64,000 bases of DNA from the NCBI GenBank assembly GCA_027943335.1, contig BSBK01007860.1, forward strand, positions 372,001-436,000, written 5' to 3'. Shown here in pieces: positions 47,291 through 59,249 of this stretch. Within the stretch, counting starts at the first letter, position 1; each line of letters begins with the position of its first letter. The notes under the pieces were generated by a model. The model was not told where the DNA came from. It did not search any database and worked only from the letters and a program-made list of their open reading frames with translations. Source of the stretch: Chamaecyparis obtusa (Eukaryota > Streptophyta > Pinopsida > Cupressales > Cupressaceae). The position numbers and the translations under genes were made by a program.

Positions 47291-49554
47291 CTTGAAATGG
47301 GTTTCCATTCCAATTCTATCAATTTCTATCTATTTCTTGTCATTTTCTGATCAAAACTGTGATTTTTATTTTCTGTCCGTACATTTTCGTACGACTTTTG
47401 TCAGAAAGTCATTTCGGGAGATATCCACTGTCATATGACAAGTTCAAATTTTGAGGCTCATATTAGAGTGTACACATTGTCATTTGAAATCCTGATTGTC
47501 ATATGAACAAGTACCCAAAGTCGTATGAGTTTTCAAAATGTCATCTGGCAAGTAACCTAGTGTCATATGAGTTTTGACTCCAGATTCAATTGTCGTTTCA
47601 TATTTTCAGGTAGCTATCCAGATTTGGATTAATAGCTAACATTAACAATTGAAATCTTCTATTTATGATTGGTATTTTTTGGTTCTGATTGGGAAAAGCG
47701 TGAGAATTACTAAAAATAGGTAAGAATCTACTAAGTGCATTGTGAGGAATTCAAGTAATCTTCTCAGCTGATAACATTTTGATTTGGACTAAAATGAACT
47801 CTCGCGTGTCAAGCTTGTGTTACCTTTATTACTTTCATATCATAGATTTCATTTTGGGCTATAAAATGAACATAGATTTACTTTCTGCATATCTATTACA
47901 CATAGTAAATAGGCCCTATGAACACTATTTGTGGTTCTTGAGAGAGTGGGTTTCCAGTGAAGCTCTTCTCAATGAGAGAACCCTTGTAGGTAGGGAGGTT
48001 ACTGAAAGTGTCTCACGTTCTACTAGATTTGTGCATCTTTAGCTTTTGATTGATACATTCTCTCTCTAGGGAGGTTGATAGATCATAAGTAGTTGACATA
48101 ATAGATCTTTGTGAGATAATCTTGGTCTTAGTGTGTCAAATTAATCTATCTGCTTTGTTTTGGTTAAAAGTGAAAAGGCTAGAGGACTATGCTCTACTCC
48201 CTTTTTGAGTAGTATCAAAAACTCAGATCCTTGAATTTGGAACCAGTCTCCATGCGGTATCTTTTGTGAGTCACCTTTAGAGAGGGTTAATCATAGTGGA
48301 TATTCCCTTAATTGGGCCAACCACATGGATGGAACCTCAAGCGGTAATAGCCATTTTCACTGTGGTAGCAGCAGCCGCTATATACATGTCCTTGTGGAGG
48401 AAATCTTCACAGGTGTGGTCTCATGTTGGGCTATCAGATCTCCCTAGCAGCTCCCAATTGATTAATTTCTCAGACTGTGTCAAAACCCTGGTGCACCTGG
48501 ATTGGAGTTCACCCTCTTTAGATCACAAAATTTGTAGATTTAGACCATTACTACAAACCCTAGAGAGGCCAAATTTTCATTTTTTAGGAATGTGTGTGTT
48601 ATTGCAAAACTTTTTGGAACATACACTATTAGCACTCCTAGGGATTAGCACATTTAGTCACTTGGTTGTTCATGTGCAGGGTTTCTTTGTCCCATGTTCA
48701 CTATTTTTAGACATGCTTGAAATCACTTGCTTGTTGTTTTGCATGCCTGTTTATCTATCTGGTTACTAAGAACGAATCAATCCTATACAATCTTCAAATC
48801 TAGACAGATAATTTTGTGAACAATTTGAAACTAAAAACCTAAAATTTGCAAAATCTAATGTCAAACACCTTTTTGGACTCAAAAGTCATCTCATAAAGTC
48901 AGAAAGTCATATGACTTTTGGCTATTGTCATTTCAGAACCCCCAGATTATCGTATGATAGCTTGTATAGTGTTGTATGAGTTTTGCCACTAGTCAATAAC
49001 AAAAGTCAAAAATCTTGCTAGCAACTATCGTGTGAGTTTTGCAACTATCGTATGAGCTTGTCAATTGTCATTTTATAGCCTACCCACTATCGTACAAGCC
49101 TGTAGAAAGTCATTTGAGAAAAATTTGAAAAATTGTCAGAAAGTGTTAAAAACTATCAGACACCCATCTTTTCCAGCCTATTTCCAGAGTCTGTCGAGAA
49201 AATCACTATGTCAGGAATAGAGTAGAAACTAGAATGAATCCAATCATTTTCCTAAAGTGGCCTCTTGAGTTTGATTCGGCATTCTATTTAATCAATTTGA
49301 GTCTTTTTCATCTTATGCCAAAACCTTGTCATAACTATCAATCTTCAATCCATCTTCAAAATGGCTAAGTGTTGTGAACTCGTGTCTACTATCTTTTGGG
49401 CATCTACCCATACATCCAGGGCATAGTATCTTTCATTTACATCCAATCTTATCCTCAATCAATCAAACTTTGACAAGGTTGCATCATTTGATCTTCTTGA
49501 ATCAGATCTTTCTTTAGTTGTCTTCATCATATTCTTTTTCTTCACCCAAGGTTA
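47291..49554 (+). other. Leader of element 7 between primer site and gag
   Basis: Mostly non-coding. It contains two clusters of TCRTAYGA-like words (47380-47600 and 48885-49135). One 157-codon frame (48296-48769) is listed separately. Leaders of this size are known in Tat elements, some of which carry an extra ORF before gag. Confidence 0.6.
48296..48769 (+). CDS. Orphan leader ORF with membrane-segment-like N-terminus
   Basis: The frame gives 157 residues. Residues 16-34 (AVIAIFTVVAAAAIYMSLW) look like a transmembrane helix followed by basic residues, and the C-terminal half is again hydrophobic. Codon use near the helix is richer in GC than the surroundings. It lies upstream of gag, where some Tat elements carry an extra ORF, but I recognise no family. 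It could be a captured gene fragment or chance. Confidence 0.25.
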   Translation: MDIPLIGPTTWMEPQAVIAIFTVVAAAAIYMSLWRKSSQVWSHVGLSDLPSSSQLINFSDCVKTLVHLDWSSPSLDHKICRFRPLLQTLERPNFHFLGMCVLLQNFLEHTLLALLGISTFSHLVVHVQGFFVPCSLFLDMLEITCLLFCMPVYLSGY

Positions 49555-51660
49555 ATGGTGGAGACTAGAGCTTCCTCTCACAAGAAATCAAGGGAGACAT
49601 CTCACACCTTACCTTTGACCACTATCCAGGGTCCAACTCTTGAGAAACTCTATAATTCTAGTCTTTACAAAGATGATGGTCTTGGTAATTTTTGATTGAA
49701 AACTAGTTACATACTCCCTCCATCAACTCACAGAGGTAGTCAACAAACCCCTCCTCAATCTAATCCAGGGATTCCTAAAACTCCTACCATGTCTCATAGA
49801 GGGACACATTATGGGTCCCAAGGACATCAATCTCAACATGGTATGGATCAAGAACCTACACCTACTGAAATTTCTCAATATCAAAATGATGATAACTTCA
49901 AAAGAATGATGAAACATTTCTTGAAAGAAAATAGAGAAACATACTTTCTAGAGTTATCTCATCAAGGAGCTAAACTTCCTCCCAACTTTAATGTGGAAGA
50001 TATCATTACACATGAGGAAGAAAATCCTATTACAGCAATTAAGAAACAAATGCATGCCATGCAAGTAAAACTTAACAAAATGGAAAAAGAAAAAGAACCT
50101 AAGGAGTTCTCCATGGAGGCTCTGTGTCCTTTTCCATTCGATAAAGACTTGTATATGCCACCATTCCCTAAGAGGGTGGAAATGTCAAAATATGATAAGT
50201 ATGATGGAAACTCTGACCCTCAAGATCATGTCAAAGAATTCTATGCTCAATCTATGGAGTTCATGCATGAACCGACCTATCTGATGTGTCTTTTCCCCTG
50301 ATCTCTAGGAGGGTCAGCCATTCATTGGTTCTCTAGGATGCCTCCTATAATCAAAACCTTTGAGGATTTGATCAAATTTTTCTATCAACAATACTCCTAC
50401 AACATCCAACATCCAGTCACCGTGATTGATATCTGCAATCTCAAACAATATCCAGGAGAACCATTCCTGACATTTCTCAAAAGATGGAGAAAGAAATTCT
50501 CTCTATATGCTAGGCCTATTCCAGAAACTAAGAAGTTGGAAATCTTCATCAACAATCTTGTTCCAGAAATCAACTACCCTTTACAAATGCAAAATCATAC
50601 ATCTTTTGACAAGATGGTAGACAATGCAATCAAAATTGAAAAAGTACTTGTGAAAAAAGGAGACATCACACTTCAAAAGGACAAGTATGAATCTAGTTCT
50701 AAGGATAAGAACAAAAATTGGAACAATAATAAGGGCGTCGTCACAGATGGTGTTGTTGATAATCTCCATGCCCCATCTAAGGCACCTGCTTTCAATCTAA
50801 CCATTGGTAGCCAAGCCATCAAAGCTTCAGAACAAAAGGTGTCTGAATCATCTCAAAAGAAGCCAAAGTACAAATCTTGGTCTATTGATAATAAATGAAA
50901 GTTCACTCCTCTTGGAGAATCTTTGGAATCAGGCATGAGAACTTTGCTGACTAATAACATCATCTCTTTACCTGAGATATGACAATATGATCCTGACCCT
51001 AAGCTGAAATGGTGGAGAGAGAATGAATTCTATGATTTCCATCAAGGTAAAGGTCACAAAACTAATAACTACTTGCGCTTAAAGCATACCATTCAAGACA
51101 AGATTGATAATGGAGAAATCATGATTGATAATCCTAAAAGCAATAATGATCACACAACATTCACCGAACCATTTCTGAAGCATAGCCAAGGAGATTCATC
51201 TTCTCAGCCTAATGTGGGTGCTAAGGTCAATTATGCCTATCCTGGAAATAATACTGTTATCAATATGGTTGAACCAAGCCTATCTGAGTGTTGCAATGTC
51301 ATCACCATTGTAAGAAGAGATAGAGAAAATCAATCAGCTAACACAGTTACTCAATCACAAGCTCAGGCACACCTACAAGGACAAATCCCAAATCAATCAA
51401 ATGTCCCTAAGGTGCCTTTCAATCTGTCTTCCACTTCTAAATAGAGGGCCACAACTAAATTTTCAAATCCTAAGGACACGAGGCCTACTTCATACAGTAT
51501 TATCCAACAACTCCAGCACACAAATGCAAAAATATCCATGTTTGAGTTGCTTCAGATATCTCCATCTCATAGAGCCATTCTAGATAAAGCTCTACTTGGA
51601 TCCAATGTTCCTAATAACCTTGATTTAGACAGATTCTAGGCTATGGTTGGTCATCTTACA
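49555..51660 (+). pseudogene. Tat-type Gag
   Basis: ATG at 49555 opens a frame that continues to the end of integrase. A Gln/Pro-rich start (GSQQTPPQSNPG) precedes the gag core at 50300-50640 (WFSRMPPIIKTFEDLIKFF, GEPFLTFLKRWRKKF, LEIFINNLVPEINYP). This matches the plant Retrotrans_gag domain. No zinc knuckle is seen, which is common in Tat. In-frame stops at 49693, 50299, 50896, 50981 and 51442 show decay; the one at 50896 replaces an expected Trp. Confidence 0.87.
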
Positions 51661-52220
51661 TCTCCATAGTATATCTCCTTTTCAAATGATGATGATAACT
51701 CCTTGAGTCATCCGCATAATCAGCCCTTTCATATAGAAGTCTTGATCCAAAACCATCATGTCAAATGTGTGTTGATAGATGGGGGCGCTAGTCTGAATAT
51801 TTGTTCTTACAACTTGATCACATAATTGGGATTTTTAGAAATGGCCATTGATCCTAGAAAGAAAATAACTATCAAAGCATATGATGAAGAAGAAAGATTC
51901 TCCAAGGGAACAATTGTCCTGCCTATCAGAATAGGTCCTGTCATCAAAGATACTATATGTCAAGTTCTTGATATACCTTTGGCTTACAACATCCTTCTAG
52001 GGAGACCCTGGATACATGAAATGAAAGCTATTCCTTCTACATACCATCAATGCTTGAAATTTCCTTGTGATGGAGTAGAGGTAACCATTCTAGCTAATAT
52101 GTCAACAACTTGCAATGCATTGAAGGAAAATGCAGATAAACTTGTTCCTAATAACAAAGAATCTTCCACTAAGCAAATAGATGTAGCATCCACATCTAAG
52201 ATGGAAGACATTGAAAAATA
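51661..52220 (+). pseudogene. Tat-type aspartic protease
   Basis: FHIEVLIQNHHVKCVLIDGGAS (about 51729-51793) carries the active site DGGA. AYNILLGRPWIHEMKAIPST (51988-52045) is the usual C-terminal protease motif of Tat and Athila elements. A TAG near 51666 and a TAA near 51822 interrupt it. Confidence 0.87.
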
Positions 52221-52494
52221 GGTCAATATCAAAGAAAATAGTATGGGAGAATATACTATAGAGTCGGTCTTGTCTTTGACATCTCTCCCTATCTCGCCTA
52301 AGTCTTATGGGAAAGCTCTAAAATAGTTCAAACCAAAATCTAAGGAACCTCTTGAGGCATATAAAGGAAAATTTGTTGCAGAAAAAGTACCTAAGCAAGA
52401 ATTTGAAGAAGATGAAGCTGTGCTTGCATGGCTCTACAAAGATGAACCTGAATCCAAAGTTGTTCCACCTAGTGACTCTAAAGTATCGAAGGTT

Positions 52495-52662
52495 CCTTCT
52501 AAGTCATATGGCCTAGGGGATAAATTGATAGCTAAGATGGGATATAAAGGAAAAGGACCTCTAGGACTATAGGGTAAAGGTCTTCTGTCACCTCTTGAAC
52601 ATCATGGTTGAGCCAATAAGAATACGACAGGTCTAGGATACATGAAGAAGCCTTTTTGTCTT
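52495..52662 (+). pseudogene. G-patch-like segment in pol of element 7
   Basis: Between protease and RT the frame reads KSYGLGDKLIAKMGYKGKGP, LG, (stop), GKGLLSPLEHHG, (stop), ANKNTTGLGY. The spacing of glycines and the MGYKGKGPLG core fit the G-patch fold, an RNA-related glycine-rich motif that stimulates DEAH helicases in host proteins and occurs next to the protease in some retroviruses. The stops are TAG (52570) and TGA (52609). The assignment rests on the motif pattern alone. Confidence 0.65.
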
Positions 52663-53997
52663 AGCAAGAACTCCCCACATGTTCTAGAACAAATTGAGCC
52701 TTCCGTAGAAAATCAACTAAAGGGGGAAATAACTGAACAACCTGATAGTGATGATTTAGACACCACTAATGAGCTCATTCCTTATGAGCATTTGCCTAAA
52801 GAAATAAAAGACCTCCTTGAAGCTGAAGATGATCCAATAAAAAGAATTAATGTAGTAGAAACACAAGAACCTACTATAGAGCAAGAGATAGTTGCAACAC
52901 AAGAACCAGCTAATCTTGAAGGCAATCAAAAAGAGGAAGGTGGTAGTTATTCTGAGATAGATTTCCATGAGTATGAATTCAAATCAGAATCTGAGGGTAA
53001 CCCTTCTTGGGGTATTCATCCTGGCTTTACTCATGTTCTTAGATTTCCTAGAGGCATAGATGAAGAATCTAATGACTATGAATGGGGAGACATTCCAGAA
53101 GAAGATGAGCTTATTACAGAGAAACATGTTGATGTTATTCACCAATATGCACCTAAACCCAACATAAGTCTAGAGCAAAATGATGAACTTATCGAGTCTG
53201 ATCCACCGATGGCTGAAGTGGACTATCACAATAACATTGAGCTTATTCACGAATTGAATGTCTTAAGTTGTAATATCACCTTTGAACTCAAGCATTGGGT
53301 TAGGACTGATGATGATAGATCCATATCCATAAACACTCTTTCCCAATCTTTCACCACTTTGACTATCCAACATCTTGAACTTCTTGATTAGACCTCCACA
53401 AACCCGAGCCATGGTATTTATACCTTCCTGAATGACTATGTCCTTGCTTGCTACCTCAATGTAGTTGAGCCTATGAGGACTTCCATTAGTGAATCGAGTG
53501 TTAGCATGATAGAGTCAAGTTGTAATATCACCTTTGAACTCAAGCGTCGGGTTAGGACCGATGATGATAGAGCCATATCCATAAACACTCTTTCCCAATC
53601 TTTCACCACTTTGACTATCCAACATCTTGAAATTCTTGATCAGACCTCCACAAACCTGAGCCATGGTATTTATACCTTCCTGATGACTATGCCCTTGCTT
53701 GCTACCTCAATGCAGTTGAGCCTATGAGGACTTCCATCAGTGAACCGAGTGTTAGCATGACAGAGTTAGAAATCAAGTATCTTAGACAGAAAAATAAGAA
53801 TAAGAATAAAAAGAAAAGGAGTTATGAGGGTGAAAACCACTTTGTGGCAGTCTCAAAAACCTACAAAAGTAAAAATAAAAGATGTATCTAAAGGTGAAAA
53901 CCTCTTTGAGGTGCCTAAGGATGAGATATTTGATGTCCTTCTGAGTCATTTATAGGACAGATCTCTAGTTCTAATTGAGCCCACTCAATCTATCAAT
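52663..53997 (+). pseudogene. Acidic linker of element 7 with a tandem duplication
   Basis: This is a Glu/Asp-rich, low-complexity stretch between the G-patch-like segment and RT. It holds a 252-bp tandem duplication (53266-53517 and 53518-53768) and two coding copies of a small hairpin motif (53828-53850 and 53892-53920). A 1-base deletion in the second repeat copy (near 53688) shifts the frame until about 53865. Confidence 0.75.
53266..53768 (+). repeat. 252-bp tandem duplication in the pol linker
   Basis: Both copies begin 'agttgtaatatcacctttg'. They are about 95 per cent alike by eye. At the same site copy 1 has TAG (53389) and copy 2 has CAG (53641), which shows directly how a Gln codon became a stop. 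Confidence 0.92.
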
Positions 53998-55410
53998 TTG
54001 GGAACAACAAAGGAACCACAGTTGATCCATGTAGCCCAATCTTTATCCAAAGAAGAGAAGAAAAAATTTACAACCTTCCTCACAGAGAGGAAGATCAACT
54101 TTGCATGGAAATATTCAGATATGCTAGGGTTGGATCCTGATCTTATAATGCACCATTTATCTATAACTCCTGGAGTAAAACCAGTTAAACAAAAATTAAG
54201 AAAGATGCATCCTCATGTTGCACTCTTGGTAAAAGCTAAATTAGAGAAACTACTAAAAGATAGATTCATCCGAGTTATTGATTATGCAGAATGGATCTCT
54301 AATATTTTACCTATTTCAAAACTAGATAAATCAATCAGAGTGTGCACAAACTTTAGAGATGTAAATAGAGCATGCCCTAAGGATGATTTTCCACTACCTA
54401 ACATTGATATGATAGTGGACATGACTGTGGGTTTTGAGATGTATTCTTTAATGGATGGTTTTTCTAGATATAATCAAATAAAAATTGCTCCAAAGGATCA
54501 AGAGAAAACTTCTTTCACATGTGCATGGGGTACCTTCTGTTGTAATGTCATGCCATTTGGGCTTAAGAATGTTGGTGCTCCATATCAGAGGGCCATGACA
54601 TCTATTTTTCATGACATGATGCATAGGACTATGGAGGATTATGTTTATGATACTTTAGCAAAATCTATGATTAGAGTTGAACATCTAAATGACTTGAGCA
54701 AGATACTAGATAGAATGGAAAAATTTAGTCTCAAACTAAATCCTAAGAAGTGTGCTTTTGGTGTCACTTTTGGAAATCTCTTAGGATACATAGTTTCAAA
54801 GAAGGGCATTGAAGTTGATCCAACTAATGTAAAGGCTATCATGGAGATGCAACCTCCCAAAAACATTAGTCAAATGAAGACATTGCAAGGCAAAGTTCAA
54901 TCTATCAGACACTTCATATCTCAGCTAGTAGACATATCACAACCTTTTACAAAAACATTACATAAAGGTGTGACATTTGCATGGAATGAAGAATGTGAGA
55001 ACAACTTTAACCATATCAAGAAGTATCTATCAAATCCTCCTATCTTGATGCCTCCCATTCAAGGGAAGCCTTTAATCTTATATGTCTCCACTACAGATAC
55101 ATCACTGGGGGTATTGCTTGCACAACATGATGAGAACAAAAAGGAAAGAGATATATACTATATCAGTAGGACATTGGTGGCATACAAAAAGAATTATTTT
55201 ATGATTGAGAAGGCTTGTCTAGCCATGATATTTGCATCACAGAAACTAAGACATTACATGTTGGTGCATACTACACATTTGGTAGCTAAGATTGATCCAC
55301 TAAAGTACCTACTAAGAAAAGCTTCCCTCACAGGTAGATTAGCCAAATGGGTCATGCTCTTAAGTGAATTTGGCATTGAATATGTTGAAAGAAAAGCTAT
55401 AAAAGGATAG
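53998..55410 (+). pseudogene. Tat-type reverse transcriptase and RNase H
   Basis: This is a 470-codon open stretch. It includes WKYSDMLGLDPDLIMHHLSI, VCTNFRDVNRACPKDDFPLP, GFSRYNQIKIAPKDQEKTSF and FGLKNVGAPYQRAMTSIF. The catalytic YVDD is changed to YVYD (EDYVYDTLAKS near 54636-54665), so the first Asp is lost and the enzyme would be dead. RNase H follows (KPLILYVSTTDTSLGVLLAQ, CLAMIFASQKLRHYM) to the TAG at 55408, which stands for the Gln usually found in KGQVIADQLA. Confidence 0.93.
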
Positions 55411-55980
55411 GTTATTGCTGATCAATTAGCATATGCACCTCTGATTGATGATACACCAATGCAAATGGAATTTCCAGATTCCTCTATCATGACTCTTTCT
55501 TCTAGAGAATGACAGTTATTCTTTGATGGTTCCTATACACAGAATGGATTAGGAGCAGACATATTATTTATAACTCCTCAAGGATACTCCATACCCAAAG
55601 CATTCAAATTAAGGTTCCCTTGCACAAACAATATTGCAGAATATGAAGCCCTTCTTAATGGCATGAAACTAGCAATTGAGTGGAGAGTAACAAAGATACA
55701 TATTCATGGAGACTCCCAACTTGTTATCCATCAAGTCAATGATGTGTACCAGACTAAAGATGAAAAGCTCATTCCATACAAAAGAATGGTAGATGATCTA
55801 AAGAAGTATTTCATATCTATCTCATTTGAGCAAATACCTAGAACATAGAATAAGGTTGTTGACGCAATGGCAACATTGTCTACTCTATTACAGCAGCCTG
55901 AACATGAGCTATGCTACGAGTTCCTGGTGGAAGCACTATCTTATCCTGCATATGATTCCACTAAAACCTGCATGATCTAC
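55411..55980 (+). pseudogene. Second (archaeal-type) RNase H of the Tat lineage
   Basis: After the linker VIADQLAYAP the frame reads LFFDGSYTQNGLGAD, CTNNIAEYEALLNGMKLA, IHIHGDSQLVIHQVND and VVDAMATLS. The spacing of D, E and D and the DG, AEYEAL and GDSQLV blocks fit the extra RNase H domain that distinguishes Tat elements. A TGA (55510, expected Trp) and a TAG (55846) break it. Confidence 0.9.
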
Positions 55981-57261
55981 ACTATTTTTGGTCATGATTC
56001 ATCCCAATACAAAAACCTATTCTCCTATCTCCAAGACCAAATCATTCCTGATACCTTCAACCACCATGAAAAGAGATACCTTATCTGTAATGCCTCCCAA
56101 TATGTCATCATTGGTCATGATCTTTACAAACAAGGTCTAGATGGTACACTCCTTAGATGTTTAGAACAAGAAGAGTCTCAACGTGTGTTAGAGGAAGTCC
56201 ATGAGGGTATATGTGGGTCACACTCGAACGGTTTAACACTAGTTTGAAAACATATTAGGGCTAGGTACTATTGGCCTGAAATGGAGAAAGAGTCTATCAA
56301 GTTTGCTAAGAACTATCAAAAGTCCCAAGTGCATGGCAACTTAATTCATGCTCCAAGGAGAGATCTAATTCCCTTTACTACACAATGGCCTTTTCACCAA
56401 TGGGCATTTGATCTTATAGGATCTATACATCCTCATTCTTCTAATGGACATACCCATATAATCACAACTACAGATTATTTTACAAAATGGGTAGAAGCAG
56501 TCCCTTTGACTCAAGCAACTAAAAAACAAATATCTATGTTCATCTTAAACTATATCATATGCAGATATGGGATACCTCATTCCATAATCATAGATAATGG
56601 TGGACAATTCAAGAACAAAGATCTAGATGATTTATGTGCTAAATTCAAGATTACACAACATTGGTCATCTATCTACTATCCTCAAGGGAATGGACAAGCA
56701 TAAGCTTCTAACAAGAATCTGTTAAAAATCTTGCACTGTATAGTTAATAAAATAGGAAGATATTGGCATCTCATGATCAATCCAGCTCTCTGGGCCTACA
56801 AAACAAGTATCAGAATGTCTATTGGGGCTACATCAATCACTTTAGTTTATGGGTCTGAAGTGGTATTGCCTATTGAGGTTGAAATCCCATCACTAAGAAT
56901 CAGAATGCATGGTATAGTAATTGATGATGACTACAGAGTGTCTAGGTTGCAAGAACTTGAACTACTAGATGAGTGCAGACAAGCAGCGTATGATCATCTC
57001 AGAGTATATCAAAAGAGAATGTCTAGAGGTTACAACAAGAAAGTCAAACATAGAGAATTTTAGGTTGGCGATCTAGTCTTGAGAGAGAATCCTAAAAATC
57101 AATCACATAGAGAACGCAAGGGGAAGTTTGAACCCAACTGGATGGGTCCCTTTGTAATCACTGCTACTTTTGGCTCTGGTGCCTATCAACTCTCAATGAC
57201 TGAAGGAGAACAGCTCCAAGAACCAATCAACATTCTCCATCTAAAGAAATTCTATGCCTAA
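55981..57261 (+). pseudogene. Tat-type integrase, zinc finger damaged
   Basis: The zinc-binding region is EVHEGICGSHSNG (about 56195-56233) and, after a TGA, RYYWPEMEKESIKFAKNYQKSQ. The two cysteines expected in the last part are Tyr and Ser. The core follows: WAFDLIGSIHP, TTDYFTKWVEAVP, SIIIDNGGQF and YPQGNGQA before a TAA at 56701. The C-terminal domain (56731-57261) includes NPALWAYKTSIRMS, a TAG at 57061, WMGPFVI and the final NILHLKKFYA. The TAA ending the polyprotein (57259) lies inside the palindrome 'atgcctaaggcat'. Confidence 0.9.
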
Positions 57262-59249
57262 GGCATTCAGTGTATGGTAAAATGTCCTGAAAAAAATCTT
57301 AACAATTGGAAAAAAGTCCTGAAAAAATGAACATCTTGGTGAAAACCTAGCAATAGGTGCCTTGATGATTCACAAAAAAAGTAAAAAATATCAAAAGTAC
57401 AAAAAAAAAATGGAAAAAATAAAAAATACAAAAAAAAATGAGAAAAAGAAAAAGTGCCTTAGTGAAAACCTGGAAACAGGCGCCTTGGTAGCAAAAATAA
57501 AATCTCTACCAAGATGGTGAAAACCTGGCAAACGGGTGCCACTTGTTTCAAAATGCTCCATCTATCAGCACAATCTTGGTCTTTCCCAACTTTTAGTCTT
57601 GCTTTAGTTTGTACATATCTCTTGGTTTGTTCTCGCATTCTTATTTTCAATAAGTCAGTCTGTACACCAATCAGTTAAAGCGTTTGTATCCTATCAATGT
57701 TCAAACTTGGGGGCAATCAATGTCATATCCTAGGGCCTCCAATATACCTTAGATGTATCATATCTAGTCAGAGTCCTTTGAAGCTTCATTTGAGTCAGTC
57801 AGTCAGTCTCATCTCCAAAAAGGATTTTGCATCTACAACAATGCAATCAAACATCAAACAAAAACTGAAAACAATATATGCTTTTTACATGCTTTTATCT
57901 CCTTGTATGCTTACTGATTCATATTGAGATTTTTGCATATTTTGTTTCCACAAGCTCTTCGATGATGTCCTCTATAGGATTTAGAGAGTGATGACTGGGG
58001 GCATAATCTTTTCTTTGTTTTCTTCTTGTATGTGAAAATCTAACAACTTTAGAAATTTTGTATTGAAATGGTGTCCGACTGTAAGAGCCTCTATCTCAAA
58101 TTGGATGGCCATGCGTACCTCGACCATTGATACCTGGAAGATTCAAGGAAGTTTGATCTAAATATTGTCTTTTTTTTTGAGTGAGTTCTTTCTCCTATTG
58201 TGAAATGCGATCTTACCTAAGGATGTGAATGATAAAGGGTCACTACGGGTAATTCACATTGGATTTAGAATGATCTCTTGACTGCTTGATGTGTTTGTAA
58301 TGCAAGATGTATTCTAGTCATCACAACGTCTATGTTTTGATGCTTATACAAATTGCTATATAAAAATGGACATGATATTCAGGTCATCCTGGCATTTGTG
58401 CCTTGGTGCTTATATCTAATCTGACATTCCGAAAATAAAATCAATATTCATATGTCCATGGTTGCCTAACTAGTGGGTTTTGTATTGATTCTTGCACGTA
58501 CAAATTGATATTCATATGTTTATGGTTTCATAACTAGTGGGCATTGTATTGATTTATCCGGTTACCTAAAAATTCAATGATGAAATTGACCAACACATGA
58601 TCGGTGACTAGGTTCTAGGTCTTAGGTTGCATGTTTCTTTGCATTTTGCATGTTTGCATGATCTCAAAAATGGCTACATAAACTTCAACGCTTAAAAGAT
58701 TCTTCTATCACCTCTTCAAATTTGACAAGAGTGGACAGTTAACTCGACGGTCTCTTCATGAAATCGCAAGCAGTTATCCTCCTGGTTAAACATCCTTTTT
58801 ACATAAGACTGAGTACTTGTCTTCATCAATTCTTGCAAAACATATCATGTGTATCATTGCATTTACATTTCATATTATAACCATCTGTTGCATTACAATA
58901 CATCCATGTGCATAAGCATAAATCATACATACATCTTTTCATAATCAAAACACATTTGCATTACATCCATACATATGAAAGAAATCATTGCATTGCATAT
59001 ATCTATACATACATTCTACACTACTCATAGCATAAGCATCACATGATATCATCATAACTCAAAAACATGACAAGTACAAATGAAGTCATAACCAAAATCT
59101 CGATCTCATATATCATAAAACTTGAAATAGTCAGGGGTGCACTACTGGCACAATATAAAAAAGAATGGGATCAATGAGCTATCAGTAATCAAAATACTAT
59201 CAGTATCAATATCAATAAAAATAATAGAGTATTAGAATATCAAGACAGA
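57262..59249 (+). other. 3' non-coding region of element 7, first part
   Basis: Begins with A-rich low complexity (57360-57450) and three hairpin copies (57338-57362, 57462-57487, 57516-57541). Two polypurine-like G tracts ('cttgggggcaa' at 57706 and 'actgggggcata' at 57993) follow. No protein family is seen on either strand. Confidence 0.6.
57338..57541 (+). other. Three small RNA hairpins with GNRA-type loops
   Basis: Each copy has 'gtgaaaac', a short stem and 'ggygcc'. Stems and loops are ACCTA-GCAA-TAGGT (57345-57358), CCTG-GAAA-CAGG (57469-57480) and ACCTG-GCAAA-CGGGT (57523-57537, one G-T pair). The stem bases change together while pairing is kept. Two more copies lie in the pol linker (53837-53847, 53900-53912). 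Confidence 0.7.
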
